A stretch of DNA of 64,000 nt, taken from the NCBI RefSeq assembly GCF_024734895.1, contig NZ_CP091430.1, forward strand, positions 850,501 to 914,500, read 5' to 3'. Positions 52,648 to 61,790 of this stretch are shown here, in pieces. The notes beneath the pieces are model-generated. The model saw only the letters and a list, made by a program, of their open reading frames with translations, was not told the DNA's origin and ran no database searches. The position numbers were made by a program, and so were the translations under genes. The stretch's first letter is position 1; the number at the start of each line of letters is the position of its first letter. This DNA is from Paenibacillus spongiae (lineage in GTDB: Bacteria; Bacillota; Bacilli; Paenibacillales; Paenibacillaceae).

Positions 52648-55033
52648 TCAGAGCGTTGAGCTACTTCGCATTGAGACAAATCAATTTAACTTATATATAC
52701 AGGGCAAGCCATTTCATCCCACGGTGGAGACGCTGCAGTTGCATCGAACAGAATCGGGGGAGAGAGTAGCAGCTGGGCTGCATGCTACTGCTCTTACAGC
52801 CGATGTATCCATCAAGAGTATATCCGTGTTTAGTCCGAGCTTGGGAACATTGACTGCGTGGCAACCAGAGGAAGAAAGCCATCCCATCTTTTTCGAAACG
52901 CAAGCCTATGAGCTGGTAATCGAGAAAAAGCAGGATATGGATCTTGTCTTTCATCATGATCACGTTTCCCTACGTCAGGCGGTAAAACCACTCGGTAAAA
53001 TGATTCTGTCGGGGATTCTTAACTTTCAGAACGAGGTCGGTCTGACGGAGCTTGTTCTGAAATTGAATGGTCAGGCGATCTTTCAGCTACAGCTCGAGAT
53101 TTTCCCGTCGAAAATGGACTACAAAAAGGATTATCAAATGATCCTTCATGACGTGAACCAGCAGATTTATAATCTGTCCTTTGACTTTCTTCGTAAGACC
53201 TACCATCTGACAGGTTTGAAAGAGACGAGGAATCAAAGCCTAACCGAGTTTTTTACCATCTTGCAGCACTTGTTTAATCAACTCGTCCAGGCTGTGGAAC
53301 GGATTCAGAGCGCACCTCACTCCAAGCTCAATGTTGAGAAACGAGTCGTGGATGCAGCAAGGGCAAGAAAGGCCAGCAAAGAGAATATCGCCTTCCTGAC
53401 CAAGCGACCGCATTTTTTGGTTCGAGACGAGAAGCTTGGTTTCATTTATAGGAATGATCAGAGATTTCTTCCGAGCCATGTGCTGGAGACGAAGCGACAA
53501 GTCGACTACGATACGATGGAGAATCGTTTCGTTAGGTGGGTATTGGTACGCATCTCCCAAAAGCTCGTTGACTTGAAAGCGAGGCTGAGTGAAAAAGGTC
53601 GGCTTCAAGATCCGCTGCTGCTCAAACGGTTAGATCTGATGCAGTCCCATTTTCGGCGATTGTTAAAGCTGGATTTTCTGAATGTTGGCGAAATGAAGCA
53701 GCTCTCAATCTCCTTGGTTCTACAAATGGCACCGGGCTATCGGGAAGTATACCGGAATTACTTGATGCTGATGAAAGGTTTGTCCATTCAGTCCGATCTA
53801 TTCCGTCTGTCGATGAAAGACTTGGCACAGCTTTATGAATATTGGTGCTTCTTGAAAATTCATGATCTGCTTAGTCGGAAATATGAGCTGCTCAAGCAAG
53901 ATATCATCAAAATCAATCGAACGGGAGTATTCGTGACGCTCGATAGGACGCAGAAGGCCAAGATGGTGTATCGAAATCCTAAGAACGGTGAGCTATTCAC
54001 ACTATATTACAACGCTCTGCCAAAAGGGGATCAAAGCCCGACCTTGGCGCAACGTCCCGATAACGTATTGACGCTTAAGAAGAACGATTCATCGGCGGAA
54101 TATAAATACATTTTCGATGCGAAGTACCGTATGAATCCGGCTTACGAAGGCACGTATTACTATGAGAAATACAAAATGCCAGGACCAGAAGAAGATGATA
54201 TTAATACGATGCATCGTTATCGAGATGCTATTGTATACATGGATGGGCAGCATCGCGAATTCGAAAGAAGCATGTTTGGTGCGTATGTACTGTTTCCCTA
54301 TCATGATGAAGCTCAATTTCGGGAGCACCGCTTCTATAAGAGCATTGAATTGATTAACATAGGAGCGTTTCCCTTCTTACCGAATTCAACTGAGCTTATG
54401 GAAGCCTTCCTAGATGAAATCATTCAGGATAGTCCGGAGAAAGCCTATGAGCGTTCGACGCAGCCGCGGGGGACGAAAGACTATTATCGGAACAAGATGA
54501 CCTGCAAAAATGTAGCGGTTGGCTCATTAAGGGAAGCATCGCAACTGGCTGCTGCTTTGGAATATGGTTTTTACCACGTGCCGTTAGAAAATATCTCGGA
54601 CCATAAATTATTAACCCAATTAGAGTACGTTGCGCTCTATCAATCCAGAAGCCAGTTCCAGTCAACCGGAGAGATGGGCATTCATTGGTATGGAAAGGTA
54701 GCTGACTGGGAGGTAGTAAGGCGGAAAGAAATCACCGAAATTCCTGCCAGGAAAGGAACGGAAGAAAAGCTGTACGTGAAGTTTACGGTGGAGCAGTGGA
54801 CGAAGCGGGACAAGCCGATTGTCTCCGGAGGGCGAGGAATTTACACGCTGCTGTATACGTCCAAGTATATGTTCGATCGTGCTGCCGAAATCGCAGAGCT
54901 GAAATTGGAGACCGATGAGGATCTCATGAAGTGGCGCGAGCAGAGACGTATTGGGCAGGTTAAAGTGAATTTGAACCATGAGCAGGTGGACTTGGCCAGT
55001 AAGGTGCTGGGTATTGATTTTATGGAAACTTGA
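52619..55033 (+). CDS. McrC-like DUF2357 nuclease
   Basis: An 804-residue protein. The N-terminal ~250 residues are beta-rich (DUF2357-like), followed by a helical middle part. The PD-(D/E)XK core is EYKYIFDAKYRMN near residue 493-506, with Asp and Lys spaced as in McrC-family nucleases. The gene starts inside the McrB-like gene, so the two are coupled. Together they should cut foreign, probably modified, DNA. Confidence 0.8.
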   Translation: MASLHTGSLSQSVELLRIETNQFNLYIQGKPFHPTVETLQLHRTESGERVAAGLHATALTADVSIKSISVFSPSLGTLTAWQPEEESHPIFFETQAYELVIEKKQDMDLVFHHDHVSLRQAVKPLGKMILSGILNFQNEVGLTELVLKLNGQAIFQLQLEIFPSKMDYKKDYQMILHDVNQQIYNLSFDFLRKTYHLTGLKETRNQSLTEFFTILQHLFNQLVQAVERIQSAPHSKLNVEKRVVDAARARKASKENIAFLTKRPHFLVRDEKLGFIYRNDQRFLPSHVLETKRQVDYDTMENRFVRWVLVRISQKLVDLKARLSEKGRLQDPLLLKRLDLMQSHFRRLLKLDFLNVGEMKQLSISLVLQMAPGYREVYRNYLMLMKGLSIQSDLFRLSMKDLAQLYEYWCFLKIHDLLSRKYELLKQDIIKINRTGVFVTLDRTQKAKMVYRNPKNGELFTLYYNALPKGDQSPTLAQRPDNVLTLKKNDSSAEYKYIFDAKYRMNPAYEGTYYYEKYKMPGPEEDDINTMHRYRDAIVYMDGQHREFERSMFGAYVLFPYHDEAQFREHRFYKSIELINIGAFPFLPNSTELMEAFLDEIIQDSPEKAYERSTQPRGTKDYYRNKMTCKNVAVGSLREASQLAAALEYGFYHVPLENISDHKLLTQLEYVALYQSRSQFQSTGEMGIHWYGKVADWEVVRRKEITEIPARKGTEEKLYVKFTVEQWTKRDKPIVSGGRGIYTLLYTSKYMFDRAAEIAELKLETDEDLMKWREQRRIGQVKVNLNHEQVDLASKVLGIDFMET

Positions 55034-55104
55034 GACTCCCGCCGTATCTAGAGGAAGAAGCATAAATCTGGACTAATGGATGTTCACTTAGAGGAGATGT
55101 AGAG

Positions 55105-55794
55105 ATGTTAAACAAATTACTTGCCCTATTCAAAAATGATTTACCTAAGAAGGCGGATGCACCGAAAAAGAATTCTACAAAGCCCCAACGAAAAAAAATT
55201 GAAGCCACCCGAATAGGAGAATTAGGCGAGCATAAAATAAACATTCAATTAGATCAATTACCCAAAGACTGCAAATATTTAAGTGATTTATTACTTCCGA
55301 ATTCGAAATCGCGCTCGGGTTATTCACAGATTGATCATCTCGTTATTTCGCCCTACGGATTATTTGTCATCGAAACGAAAAATTATAATGGTGAAATTAA
55401 GGGAGGGCGAAGCGATAAATATTGGAGCGTAAGCAATCGTTTCAAAATGTATAACCCCCTTATGCAAAACTATGGGCATATAAAGGCGCTTGAAACACTT
55501 CTAGCTGAATTCAACATGCTAAAATTTATTTCGATGATTTCTTTTACAATGAGATGTAGATTCAGCATTGATCCTGAGCTGCGTAAAATTCAATCCGACG
55601 AGTTGATCGTCTATGATGTGGAATTATCGGAGTATATTAACCGGAAAATTATTCGACTAAAGGCCGAGCCAACAGCTGCAATGTTGACTTTGGAAGACAT
55701 CCGTCTCATTTACGAGAAAGTTAACATGACCAATATTACGGATCCTAAAATTAGAGCAGAGCATGTTGAAAAAGTGAAGATTAAAAACAGTTGA
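55105..55794 (+). CDS. NERD-domain protein
   Basis: A 229-residue protein. A basic N terminus is followed by the NERD domain: GELGEHKINIQLDQL, then YSQIDHLVISPYGLFVIETKNYNGEI, with the D...E-x-K pattern of the restriction-endonuclease fold. AGGAGATGTAGAG precedes ATG 55105. It lies 71 bases after the McrC-like gene and is probably an accessory nuclease of the same island. Confidence 0.82.
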   Translation: MLNKLLALFKNDLPKKADAPKKNSTKPQRKKIEATRIGELGEHKINIQLDQLPKDCKYLSDLLLPNSKSRSGYSQIDHLVISPYGLFVIETKNYNGEIKGGRSDKYWSVSNRFKMYNPLMQNYGHIKALETLLAEFNMLKFISMISFTMRCRFSIDPELRKIQSDELIVYDVELSEYINRKIIRLKAEPTAAMLTLEDIRLIYEKVNMTNITDPKIRAEHVEKVKIKNS

Positions 55795-55822
55795 TTACGA
55801 GTTGCTCGTAATGCGCGCTTCT

Positions 55823-55897
55823 AACGAATCGGATAAAATGACAAACCCAAGAGAAGGGATCCTACAGGAGCCAATGTGCTCCATTAGGATCCCTTCG
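55823..55897. repeat. 75-bp interspersed repeat with hairpin, copy 1
   Basis: It matches 58554-58628 at 71 of 75 positions. The 3' half forms a hairpin, GAAGGGATCCT / AGGATCCCTTC with inner GGAGC / GCTCC. It sits just after the NERD gene. Confidence 0.85.
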
Positions 55898-56151
55898 ATT
55901 TAAACTAAACCGCCGCTAGACTTAGTCAAGAGCGGCAGAGGGATGATTAGCCATTATCAATATTCTATTCTATGAAATCATGAGATTTAGGGAACACTCA
56001 AAATATACGGGTTCAAACCAATCTTGTTAACAGGAGGCAGTCAGGCCCGTAAAAAAGTCGTATCCGGTACATAATCCCTTCTGGTTTTACCACACTTTTG
56101 ATAAGATTATATAACCAATCAAAACTCATTCAAAAAAGAGAGGTCCTACAA
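55898..56151. other. Gap upstream of yojF
   Basis: No gene is seen. AT-rich bases near 56099-56120 may hold the yojF promoter. Confidence 0.3.
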
Positions 56152-56463
56152 ATGATAAAAATAACCAAGCCGCAAGTGGAGGCTGAGCTTCAGACCTTCC
56201 TCGGGGCGGAGGCCTATATCCACAGCGAGGCGACTTCCTTCGTCTTCGTGCGGAATTTCAAGGTCCGGGTGACGGATGTCTTCATAGCGGGGGAAGGTCC
56301 TTTTCGTGCCGCGCTCCGATTCGATGGGCATGGCTGGCTGCGAATGGAAGCGCTCACGCATTATGAAGCGGATGGAAGCGGCCGGCTGCTGCTTGCCGGT
56401 TATGATGATCGGGGCCGGATGAATGTGGCGCTGCATCTGGGAAAGGAGCCGTTTCCCGAATGA
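56152..56463 (+). CDS. yojF: YojF-family protein (DUF1806)
   Basis: A 103-residue small cytoplasmic protein. The family pattern is seen in AYIHSEATSFVFVRNFKVRV, FIAGEGPFRAALRFDGHGW and EALTHYEAD. In Bacillus, yojF precedes yojG (bshB2), and the same order and overlap exist here. ATG 56152 with GAGAGG upstream is preferred over 56098. The biochemical role is not established. Confidence 0.82.
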   Translation: MIKITKPQVEAELQTFLGAEAYIHSEATSFVFVRNFKVRVTDVFIAGEGPFRAALRFDGHGWLRMEALTHYEADGSGRLLLAGYDDRGRMNVALHLGKEPFPE

Positions 56464-57170
56464 ACAACAGCGATAAAACCCCAGTGCGAAAGCTCCTGGC
56501 CGTGTTTGCCCATCCGGACGACGAGTCATTTATTTGTGGAGGGACCCTGGCCAAATACGCCAGCGAAGGCGTCGATATTACGCTGGTGAGCGCCACGCGG
56601 GGGGAGATGGGACGGCGTATGGGCAATCCCCCCTATCTGAACCGGGAAACGATGGCGGCCGCCCGCGAAGTGGAGCTGCGACAGGCCTGTGAATGCCTAG
56701 GCATCGGCCAGCTTCTTTTTCTGGATATCCGCGACAAGACGGTGGAGTTTATTGATGAGGAGCGACTGACTGCACGGATTGAAACGATCATTCACGAAGT
56801 GAACCCCGATGTCGTGCTCACCTTTCATGAAACGCTGGGCGGACACCCGGATCATTGCGCAATCGGTAAAGCGGCGACGGCCGCTTGCAGGCGGACAGGC
56901 CATCAGGGTGCTCTATATTTCATTACGTTCGGTGATGCGATGGCGCGTCCGGAACGGTACGGATATACCCGCAAGGACGTCATCAGGATAGACGTGCAGG
57001 CTCATCTGGCAGCCAAGCTCGCGGCCTTCCGGGCACACCGGTGCCAGACTGAGATCGACGAGTGGGTATGGCTGCCCGACCAAGAGGCGCTGGCGAAATT
57101 CGGCCGGCATGAGTACTTTTTAAAAGCGGATAGGGAAGCTCCGACCCGGGATCCCTATGATTTGTTCTAG
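56460..57170 (+). CDS. bshB2: Bacillithiol biosynthesis deacetylase BshB2
   Basis: A 236-residue LmbE/PIG-L-type zinc deacetylase. The motif VFAHPDDES is at residues 15-23, and the distal ligand is in GGHPDHCAIG. It removes acetyl from GlcNAc-malate to give GlcN-malate in bacillithiol synthesis. It overlaps yojF by 4 bases and is convergent with the acyl-CoA dehydrogenase gene, leaving a 4-base gap. Confidence 0.93.
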   Translation: MNNSDKTPVRKLLAVFAHPDDESFICGGTLAKYASEGVDITLVSATRGEMGRRMGNPPYLNRETMAAAREVELRQACECLGIGQLLFLDIRDKTVEFIDEERLTARIETIIHEVNPDVVLTFHETLGGHPDHCAIGKAATAACRRTGHQGALYFITFGDAMARPERYGYTRKDVIRIDVQAHLAAKLAAFRAHRCQTEIDEWVWLPDQEALAKFGRHEYFLKADREAPTRDPYDLF

Positions 57171-57174
57171 GAGC

Positions 57175-58347
57175 TCAGTTCCCTCTATCCGCGGGTATCT
57201 CGGCTAAAGCGGCGCCGGCCAAGGTATGCAGCACCGAACTATCCATCGGAGGGTTGTGCAGGCCGGCGCGAACGTCCCGGCAGAACCGTTCCAACGGCCG
57301 CTTGCGCTCCAGACTTGCGGCACCGACAATTCGCATCGCCAGATCCACGACTTTGATCGCGTTGTTGGTGGCCATATATTTGGCCAAGCCGAGCTCCGGC
57401 TTCAATGCGGGCCGATTATCTTTCTCCCGATCCCAACGGTCCGCCGCCGCGTATAGGAGCGAGCGTGCGGTTCGCAGCTCGATTTCCATCTCACCAATCG
57501 AATGCTGCACATAGGGGAGAGCGGCGATCGGTTCTTTCATATGATTGGGGCGGTAGGACCGGGCAAACTCAAGGGCATAATCCCTTGCCGCCATAGCAAT
57601 GCCTATGTAACAGGCCGGAATATGCAATAGCCAGCCTCCTCCGTCATCGATGCCTTTTCCGGTAAGCCTCATGTCTTTGTCCACAAATACGCCATCCAAG
57701 ACCACATCGTGGCTTCCGGTCGCGCGCATGCCGAGCGTATCCCAAGTTTCCACCAAGCTGACCCGATCCGTCCGGTGAACCAGAAAGTCGCCCGTACCCT
57801 CTTCTTCCGGAATATACGCCGTCACGACAAAACGGTCAAGGATCGGGGAGAGCGTACTGAACGTTTTGCGTCCCGTAATCAACCAGCCGCCGTCTGTGGG
57901 GATCGCCGTCGTTTCAGGTTTTCCGCCTCGGCTGGGACTACCGGAGGATGCTTCGCTGGCGAAGGTGTTGATCATCGCTCCATCGCTTACGACGGAACGG
58001 CACAACTCTGCAAAAACGGCCTCCGGCCACTTCCGGCTGGTTCGGAGATGAAGAATCTGACCGATATGCCAGCCAACGGCAAGTGCGGTCGATCCGTCTC
58101 CATAGGCGAGCCGTTCCTGCAGCATGACGAGATCATATAGCGAGAGCCCATCTCCGCCGAATTCTTGGGGGACGGTCATCTTTAAGTATCCGGCCTCGCG
58201 CAGGTCGGCAAAATTCTCAAAGGGGAAGGAGCCCTCCCGGTCGTGCTTCTCGGCTCTTTCCGAGAACCGGGCAGCCAGCTTCTCCACTTTGTCGGCCCTA
58301 GCCCTTTCTTCCTCGCTGCGTATATAGTCATCGATGATTCGATTCAT
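57175..58347 (-). CDS. Acyl-CoA dehydrogenase family flavoprotein
   Basis: A 390-residue protein with the three-domain acyl-CoA dehydrogenase layout: helical N-terminal part (FADLREAGYLKMTVPQEFGG), middle beta part (WLITGRKTFSTLSPILDRFVV, then WDTLGMRATGSHDVVLDGVFV), and helical C-terminal part ending in VVDLAMRIVGAASLERKRPLERFCRD. GAGAGGAG supports ATG 58347; the frame extends to 58425. The substrate is unknown. Some relatives are sulfur- or nitro-compound monooxygenases rather than dehydrogenases. Confidence 0.88.
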   Translation of the reverse strand: MNRIIDDYIRSEEERARADKVEKLAARFSERAEKHDREGSFPFENFADLREAGYLKMTVPQEFGGDGLSLYDLVMLQERLAYGDGSTALAVGWHIGQILHLRTSRKWPEAVFAELCRSVVSDGAMINTFASEASSGSPSRGGKPETTAIPTDGGWLITGRKTFSTLSPILDRFVVTAYIPEEEGTGDFLVHRTDRVSLVETWDTLGMRATGSHDVVLDGVFVDKDMRLTGKGIDDGGGWLLHIPACYIGIAMAARDYALEFARSYRPNHMKEPIAALPYVQHSIGEMEIELRTARSLLYAAADRWDREKDNRPALKPELGLAKYMATNNAIKVVDLAMRIVGAASLERKRPLERFCRDVRAGLHNPPMDSSVLHTLAGAALAEIPADRGN

Positions 58348-58553
58348 GCGGTACACACTCCTCTCGTCTGTATTATACCCGCTGGCGCATAAGCGCGTAC
58401 AATAGGAAAAACGGACATTGTACAATCTGTCCGAGGGTATTCTTCACTAATCTGATGGAGCGGGTAACGGAGTTGAAACTAGACGATAGGAACGAGAAAG
58501 TGACAGCGGCGCAGTTTCCGGAGAACACAACGAGTGGAACAATCGCCGCTAAC

Positions 58554-58628
58554 AACGAATCGGATAAAATGACAAACCCAAGAGAAGGGATCCTGCAGGA
58601 GCCAATGCGCCCCTTTAGGATCCCTTCG
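58554..58628. repeat. 75-bp interspersed repeat with hairpin, copy 2
   Basis: It has the same orientation as copy 1 (55823-55897), with four substitutions. The outer 11-pair stem is kept and the inner stem is weakened. It lies 21 bases beyond the stop codon of the ATP-grasp gene on the minus strand, so it may terminate that gene. Confidence 0.85.
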
Positions 58629-58648
58629 TTATAATCTGCCGCCGCGCG

Positions 58649-59404
58649 CTACTTCTTCCTCCCATATTGCTTGCCATAGTTCAGCATCTCGCGGTACATG
58701 CTTTTGTCCTTGAATTTCTTCAGCGGATAGAACTGGGGTCTTGTGTTCACTTCAAGAATCCAGGATCTTCCTTCGCCGTCCAAGGCGACGTCGAGGCCAA
58801 GCTCGCGAAAACCTCTCAGATGCTGATCGAACAGCCGACCGACGGATAAGCCTAGATTAATCAGCTCGTTTCGCTTTTTCTCGATCCTGCCTTGGCTGTA
58901 ACCCGACCCAGATAGGGTTTGCTGTAAGAAGCCGACATTGCCGCCCTGGTTATAGTTTGTCGCCACTTTGCCTGGCCTGCCTATTTTGGTAAAGATCCCC
59001 GTGCACTTCCAAGCCCCCGCGTTCGATTTTTGAATCATGACGCGAATATCGAAGGGCCGGCCTTTCGTCTTGGCCAGATTGATGCCCTTCTGCAGCAGAT
59101 AGGGGCGCTGCCGGGAGCGCTGTTTCAATTGCCCAAAGAGAGCGTCGAATGTCGAGTATCGGGTTTTCACCGTGTTGTGCTGCGTCTGGTAACCGTTCGC
59201 CAGCTTTTTGATCCGTACGATATTAAATCCGCCCGAGCCGCCGGTAGGCTTGAAGAAGACCGTGGAGTATTGGGAAAGCATGCTGCTCAGATTGCTTCGG
59301 CTGAATGGCAAGGTTTGAGGTACGTATTTTCGAAGATTGGCGTTTTTATTCAGCCATTTCGTTTTCGTCCATTTGCTCTTAACAGAAGTGCTTCTATAAC
59401 TCAT
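58649..59404 (-). CDS. YheC/YheD-type ATP-grasp protein
   Basis: A 251-residue ATP-grasp protein. The signs are SNLSSMLSQYSTVFFKPTGGSGGFNIVRI at the N-terminal ATP site, then RPFDIRVMIQKSN, and the metal-binding end LDVALDGEGRSWILEVNTRPQ. YheC/D-type proteins are associated with the spore coat; the ligated substrates are unknown. ATG 59404 with AAAGGGGAG upstream is preferred over 59431. Confidence 0.85.
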   Translation of the reverse strand: MSYRSTSVKSKWTKTKWLNKNANLRKYVPQTLPFSRSNLSSMLSQYSTVFFKPTGGSGGFNIVRIKKLANGYQTQHNTVKTRYSTFDALFGQLKQRSRQRPYLLQKGINLAKTKGRPFDIRVMIQKSNAGAWKCTGIFTKIGRPGKVATNYNQGGNVGFLQQTLSGSGYSQGRIEKKRNELINLGLSVGRLFDQHLRGFRELGLDVALDGEGRSWILEVNTRPQFYPLKKFKDKSMYREMLNYGKQYGRKK

Positions 59405-59588
59405 CCTGTTCCGCTCCCCTTTCTCTCTCACTAGCTTATGAGCGGCTTTTGCAGCTTGTTCGTGCTCTTGTCTAGTGACTAAGCCTAATTGGAAAACACA
59501 TTAGTCATAGATGAAATTAAGAACAATGCGCTTGTGGATAGGGGGAGCCATGATGAAACAATATGGTCGAATTCGCTATTTGATCGAG

Positions 59589-60164
59589 TCAAATTTGCTC
59601 ACGATACCTGCTCTGCAGTTGCTGTTGTACCTTTGCTGATGTCTGCTGACTGCGCTTCATCAATTCGATGAGCTGATTATAATTGTTCCAGTGCTCCTCC
59701 CATAACTCCTCATCAATAAGGTCCTTAAAATTTAAAGGCATGACAGCCTTCCACTTCTCGTACTTTTCGAGTCGGCTTATTTTGTTCACCAGGTCCGTAA
59801 CACCACGTGACTGAGGGGATAATCGAGCATTGCTGCGCATCCACTCTTTCCAGTTCTTGTTTCCCTTGGATTGGTTACATTTCCCGCAGGCCGGTACTAA
59901 ATTATAAATATCCGATATGTAGCCAGTCGGCTGTTTTCCTTTGACAAGGGGGCGAAGATGATCCCACTCCGTTGATTTATCCCCGCAGTAGGCACACCTT
60001 AAATCTTCGGCTTCAAGTTCTAAGATGGCTAAGCTTTCTCTTATTTCTTCCTCTGATGGTATAATGCAAGGAATAATGCCATTTACGAATGAGTTTGTAA
60101 TACTAGAGGAACGACCCATTACATTGACGGGTTTTGGCATTTGAAATACGCTTATAAATTTCAT
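59589..60164 (-). CDS. HNH endonuclease domain protein
   Basis: A 191-residue protein. The HNH core reads CAYCGDKSTEWDHLRPLVKG, then YNLVPACGKCNQSKGNKNW, with two Cys pairs for zinc, the His of the DH motif, and the final N-x-x-K. A ~70-residue helical C-terminal part follows. AAGGAG before ATG 60164 makes it preferable to 60236. It is probably a DNA nuclease of unknown role, perhaps an extension of the defence genes upstream. Confidence 0.85.
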   Translation of the reverse strand: MKFISVFQMPKPVNVMGRSSSITNSFVNGIIPCIIPSEEEIRESLAILELEAEDLRCAYCGDKSTEWDHLRPLVKGKQPTGYISDIYNLVPACGKCNQSKGNKNWKEWMRSNARLSPQSRGVTDLVNKISRLEKYEKWKAVMPLNFKDLIDEELWEEHWNNYNQLIELMKRSQQTSAKVQQQLQSRYREQI

Positions 60165-60627
60165 GGGGAGTTTACTCCTTATAGATAGTCTCTGAGTGTG
60201 GCTCGATAACAGTATAGATGAAAGGTTAACGTCCAAAAACAGTCATTTTCTGTCGAATCGAATACATGTTTGGTGACATCATGATGTCGCTAGTCTAAGT
60301 TATCCTTAGTACATACCTCTGACCCCGAATGAATGCAATGAAAATACCGATGAACTTAAGAATACGCCTTAACAAGGGTGAGCCTGTATGAACAAAGCGT
60401 GACCGTATGAGCCAACCTATTTTGTTAAACCGCTTCTAAACGTTATTTTCTTTTTTTTGTTTTAACGATGTATGTTATTGTCTCGAATTGAGAACAAGGA
60501 ATTGTATCTATCGCGATGAGATGATTGTTTCATACGAACGGGCACTGGTAAACTATTAGGTATCGTAGTATATAACAGATAACTTAGATTATGGATGAAA
60601 TATAGTCTGTTTCAGGGGGGGAGGCCT
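60165..60627. other. Divergent gap between the HNH and ROK genes
   Basis: An AT-rich region with T-runs near 60446-60461 and no gene. It must hold promoters for both flanking genes, but no single -35/-10 pair stands out. Confidence 0.3.
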
Positions 60628-61647
60628 ATGAAAAAAGCAAACGCTAATCTAATGAAAAAAATCAATTTAAATAATGTCCGCCAAGCAATGAAGCGTGTCG
60701 AAACAGCGACGAAGCCCCAATTGGCTTCGCTAACCAATCTGAGTGTGGTGACGGTAAATTCCCTGGTCAAGGAACTGCATGAGCTTGGAGAGCTGTTTGA
60801 AGACGATACCGTTCCATCCAACGGCGGAAGACCTGCGCTAACCTATAGATACAATTACGATTTTAGCCTTGCGCTCGTTGTTTACTTAAGGGAGAACCAA
60901 GGACAGGTGCTGGTTTCGGCAACGGTAGTGAATTTGGAAAATCAGCTTTTGGAAAAAGAAGAATATATCATGCCTGTGTTTGAGCGGCAGCGGTTCTATG
61001 CGATTATGGAGCATTTCGTAGCGCAGCATCCCTCCATTAAGGTGATTGGCATAGGCATTCCCGGGCAAGCCGTCAATGGGGAAATTACGGTGGCCAGTCA
61101 TCAAGAGCTGACGGGTTTTCGTATGATTGAAGAGATTGAATCGCGATTCGGGCTGCCCGTTAGGGTGGAGAATGATGTTAATGCAGCCATTAGCGGATAC
61201 TCCATGAAGGAGGATTTGGAGGATGAGCAGTGTATGCTCGGCATCTATTTCCCCGCGAAGTATCCGCCAGGTATGGGCATTTATCTCGACGGGAAGATCG
61301 TTAAAGGAAAGAATGGCATGTCGGGAGAAATCAAATTTCTTCCCCTTGGTCTGGATTGGAATCGGGAGATGGCAACGGATAAGTTTGTGAATGCCGTCTG
61401 TCAGATCATTCAAACCGTCAATGCCGTCCTTGCTCCTGACAAAATCGTGATTTATCAAGATCGAATTCAGGCAGATACCTGGAATCCTGCATGGGAATCC
61501 TATCGGCTTCAGAACCCCATGCCGACCTATCCTGAAGTGGTGTTGAATCAGACCTTTCAACAGGACTTTGAGGCAGGCATGCGCTGGCTGACGCTGCAAG
61601 AATTAGAGCCGACTCTGGATACAGATAACGGGAACCCCTGGAATTAA
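60628..61647 (+). CDS. ROK-family transcriptional repressor
   Basis: A 339-residue XylR/NagC-type regulator. The N-terminal winged helix covers ~10-70 (RVETATKPQLASLTNLSVVTVNSLVKELHELGEL). The sugar-kinase-like ROK part shows GIGIPGQAVNG and RVENDVNAAISGY, then GKNGMSGEIKFL in place of the zinc-binding His/Cys motif, so it is not a kinase. ATG 60628 follows GGGGGGGAGG. The MFS transporter downstream, behind an inverted repeat, is the probable target. Confidence 0.88.
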   Translation: MKKANANLMKKINLNNVRQAMKRVETATKPQLASLTNLSVVTVNSLVKELHELGELFEDDTVPSNGGRPALTYRYNYDFSLALVVYLRENQGQVLVSATVVNLENQLLEKEEYIMPVFERQRFYAIMEHFVAQHPSIKVIGIGIPGQAVNGEITVASHQELTGFRMIEEIESRFGLPVRVENDVNAAISGYSMKEDLEDEQCMLGIYFPAKYPPGMGIYLDGKIVKGKNGMSGEIKFLPLGLDWNREMATDKFVNAVCQIIQTVNAVLAPDKIVIYQDRIQADTWNPAWESYRLQNPMPTYPEVVLNQTFQQDFEAGMRWLTLQELEPTLDTDNGNPWN

Positions 61648-61660
61648 ATTCTGGGGGTTC
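61632..61660 (+). terminator. Hairpin overlapping the ROK stop codon
   Basis: GAACCCCTGGAATT / AATTCTGGGGGTTC form a near-perfect 14-position stem with two G-T pairs, but no T tract follows. Confidence 0.4.
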
Positions 61661-61675
61661 TATCCGTTGCATGGC

Positions 61676-61737
61676 TTGACATAGAAAATAATCTGCTGCA
61701 TAGTAAATAAAGAGTCTTTATAAAGTAGGTTTATTTA
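61676..61737 (+). promoter_or_regulatory. MFS promoter with inverted-repeat operator, likely ROK site
   Basis: A perfect -35 TTGACA (61676-61681), 17 bases and CATAGT (61699-61704). The arms TAAATAAA (61704-61711) and TTTATTTA (61730-61737) flank an inner palindrome CTTTATAAAG (61716-61725) and cover the start site. ROK repressors bind AT-rich inverted repeats of this kind. Confidence 0.65.
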
Positions 61738-61790
61738 AGTTTGGATGAGGTTTCAACATCGATACATTCACAAGGGGAGAAGGTGTATTC

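Noticed and set aside
60886-61599. A 237-residue minus-strand frame opposite the ROK gene
   Set aside because: Antisense shadow with no ribosome binding site or family pattern.
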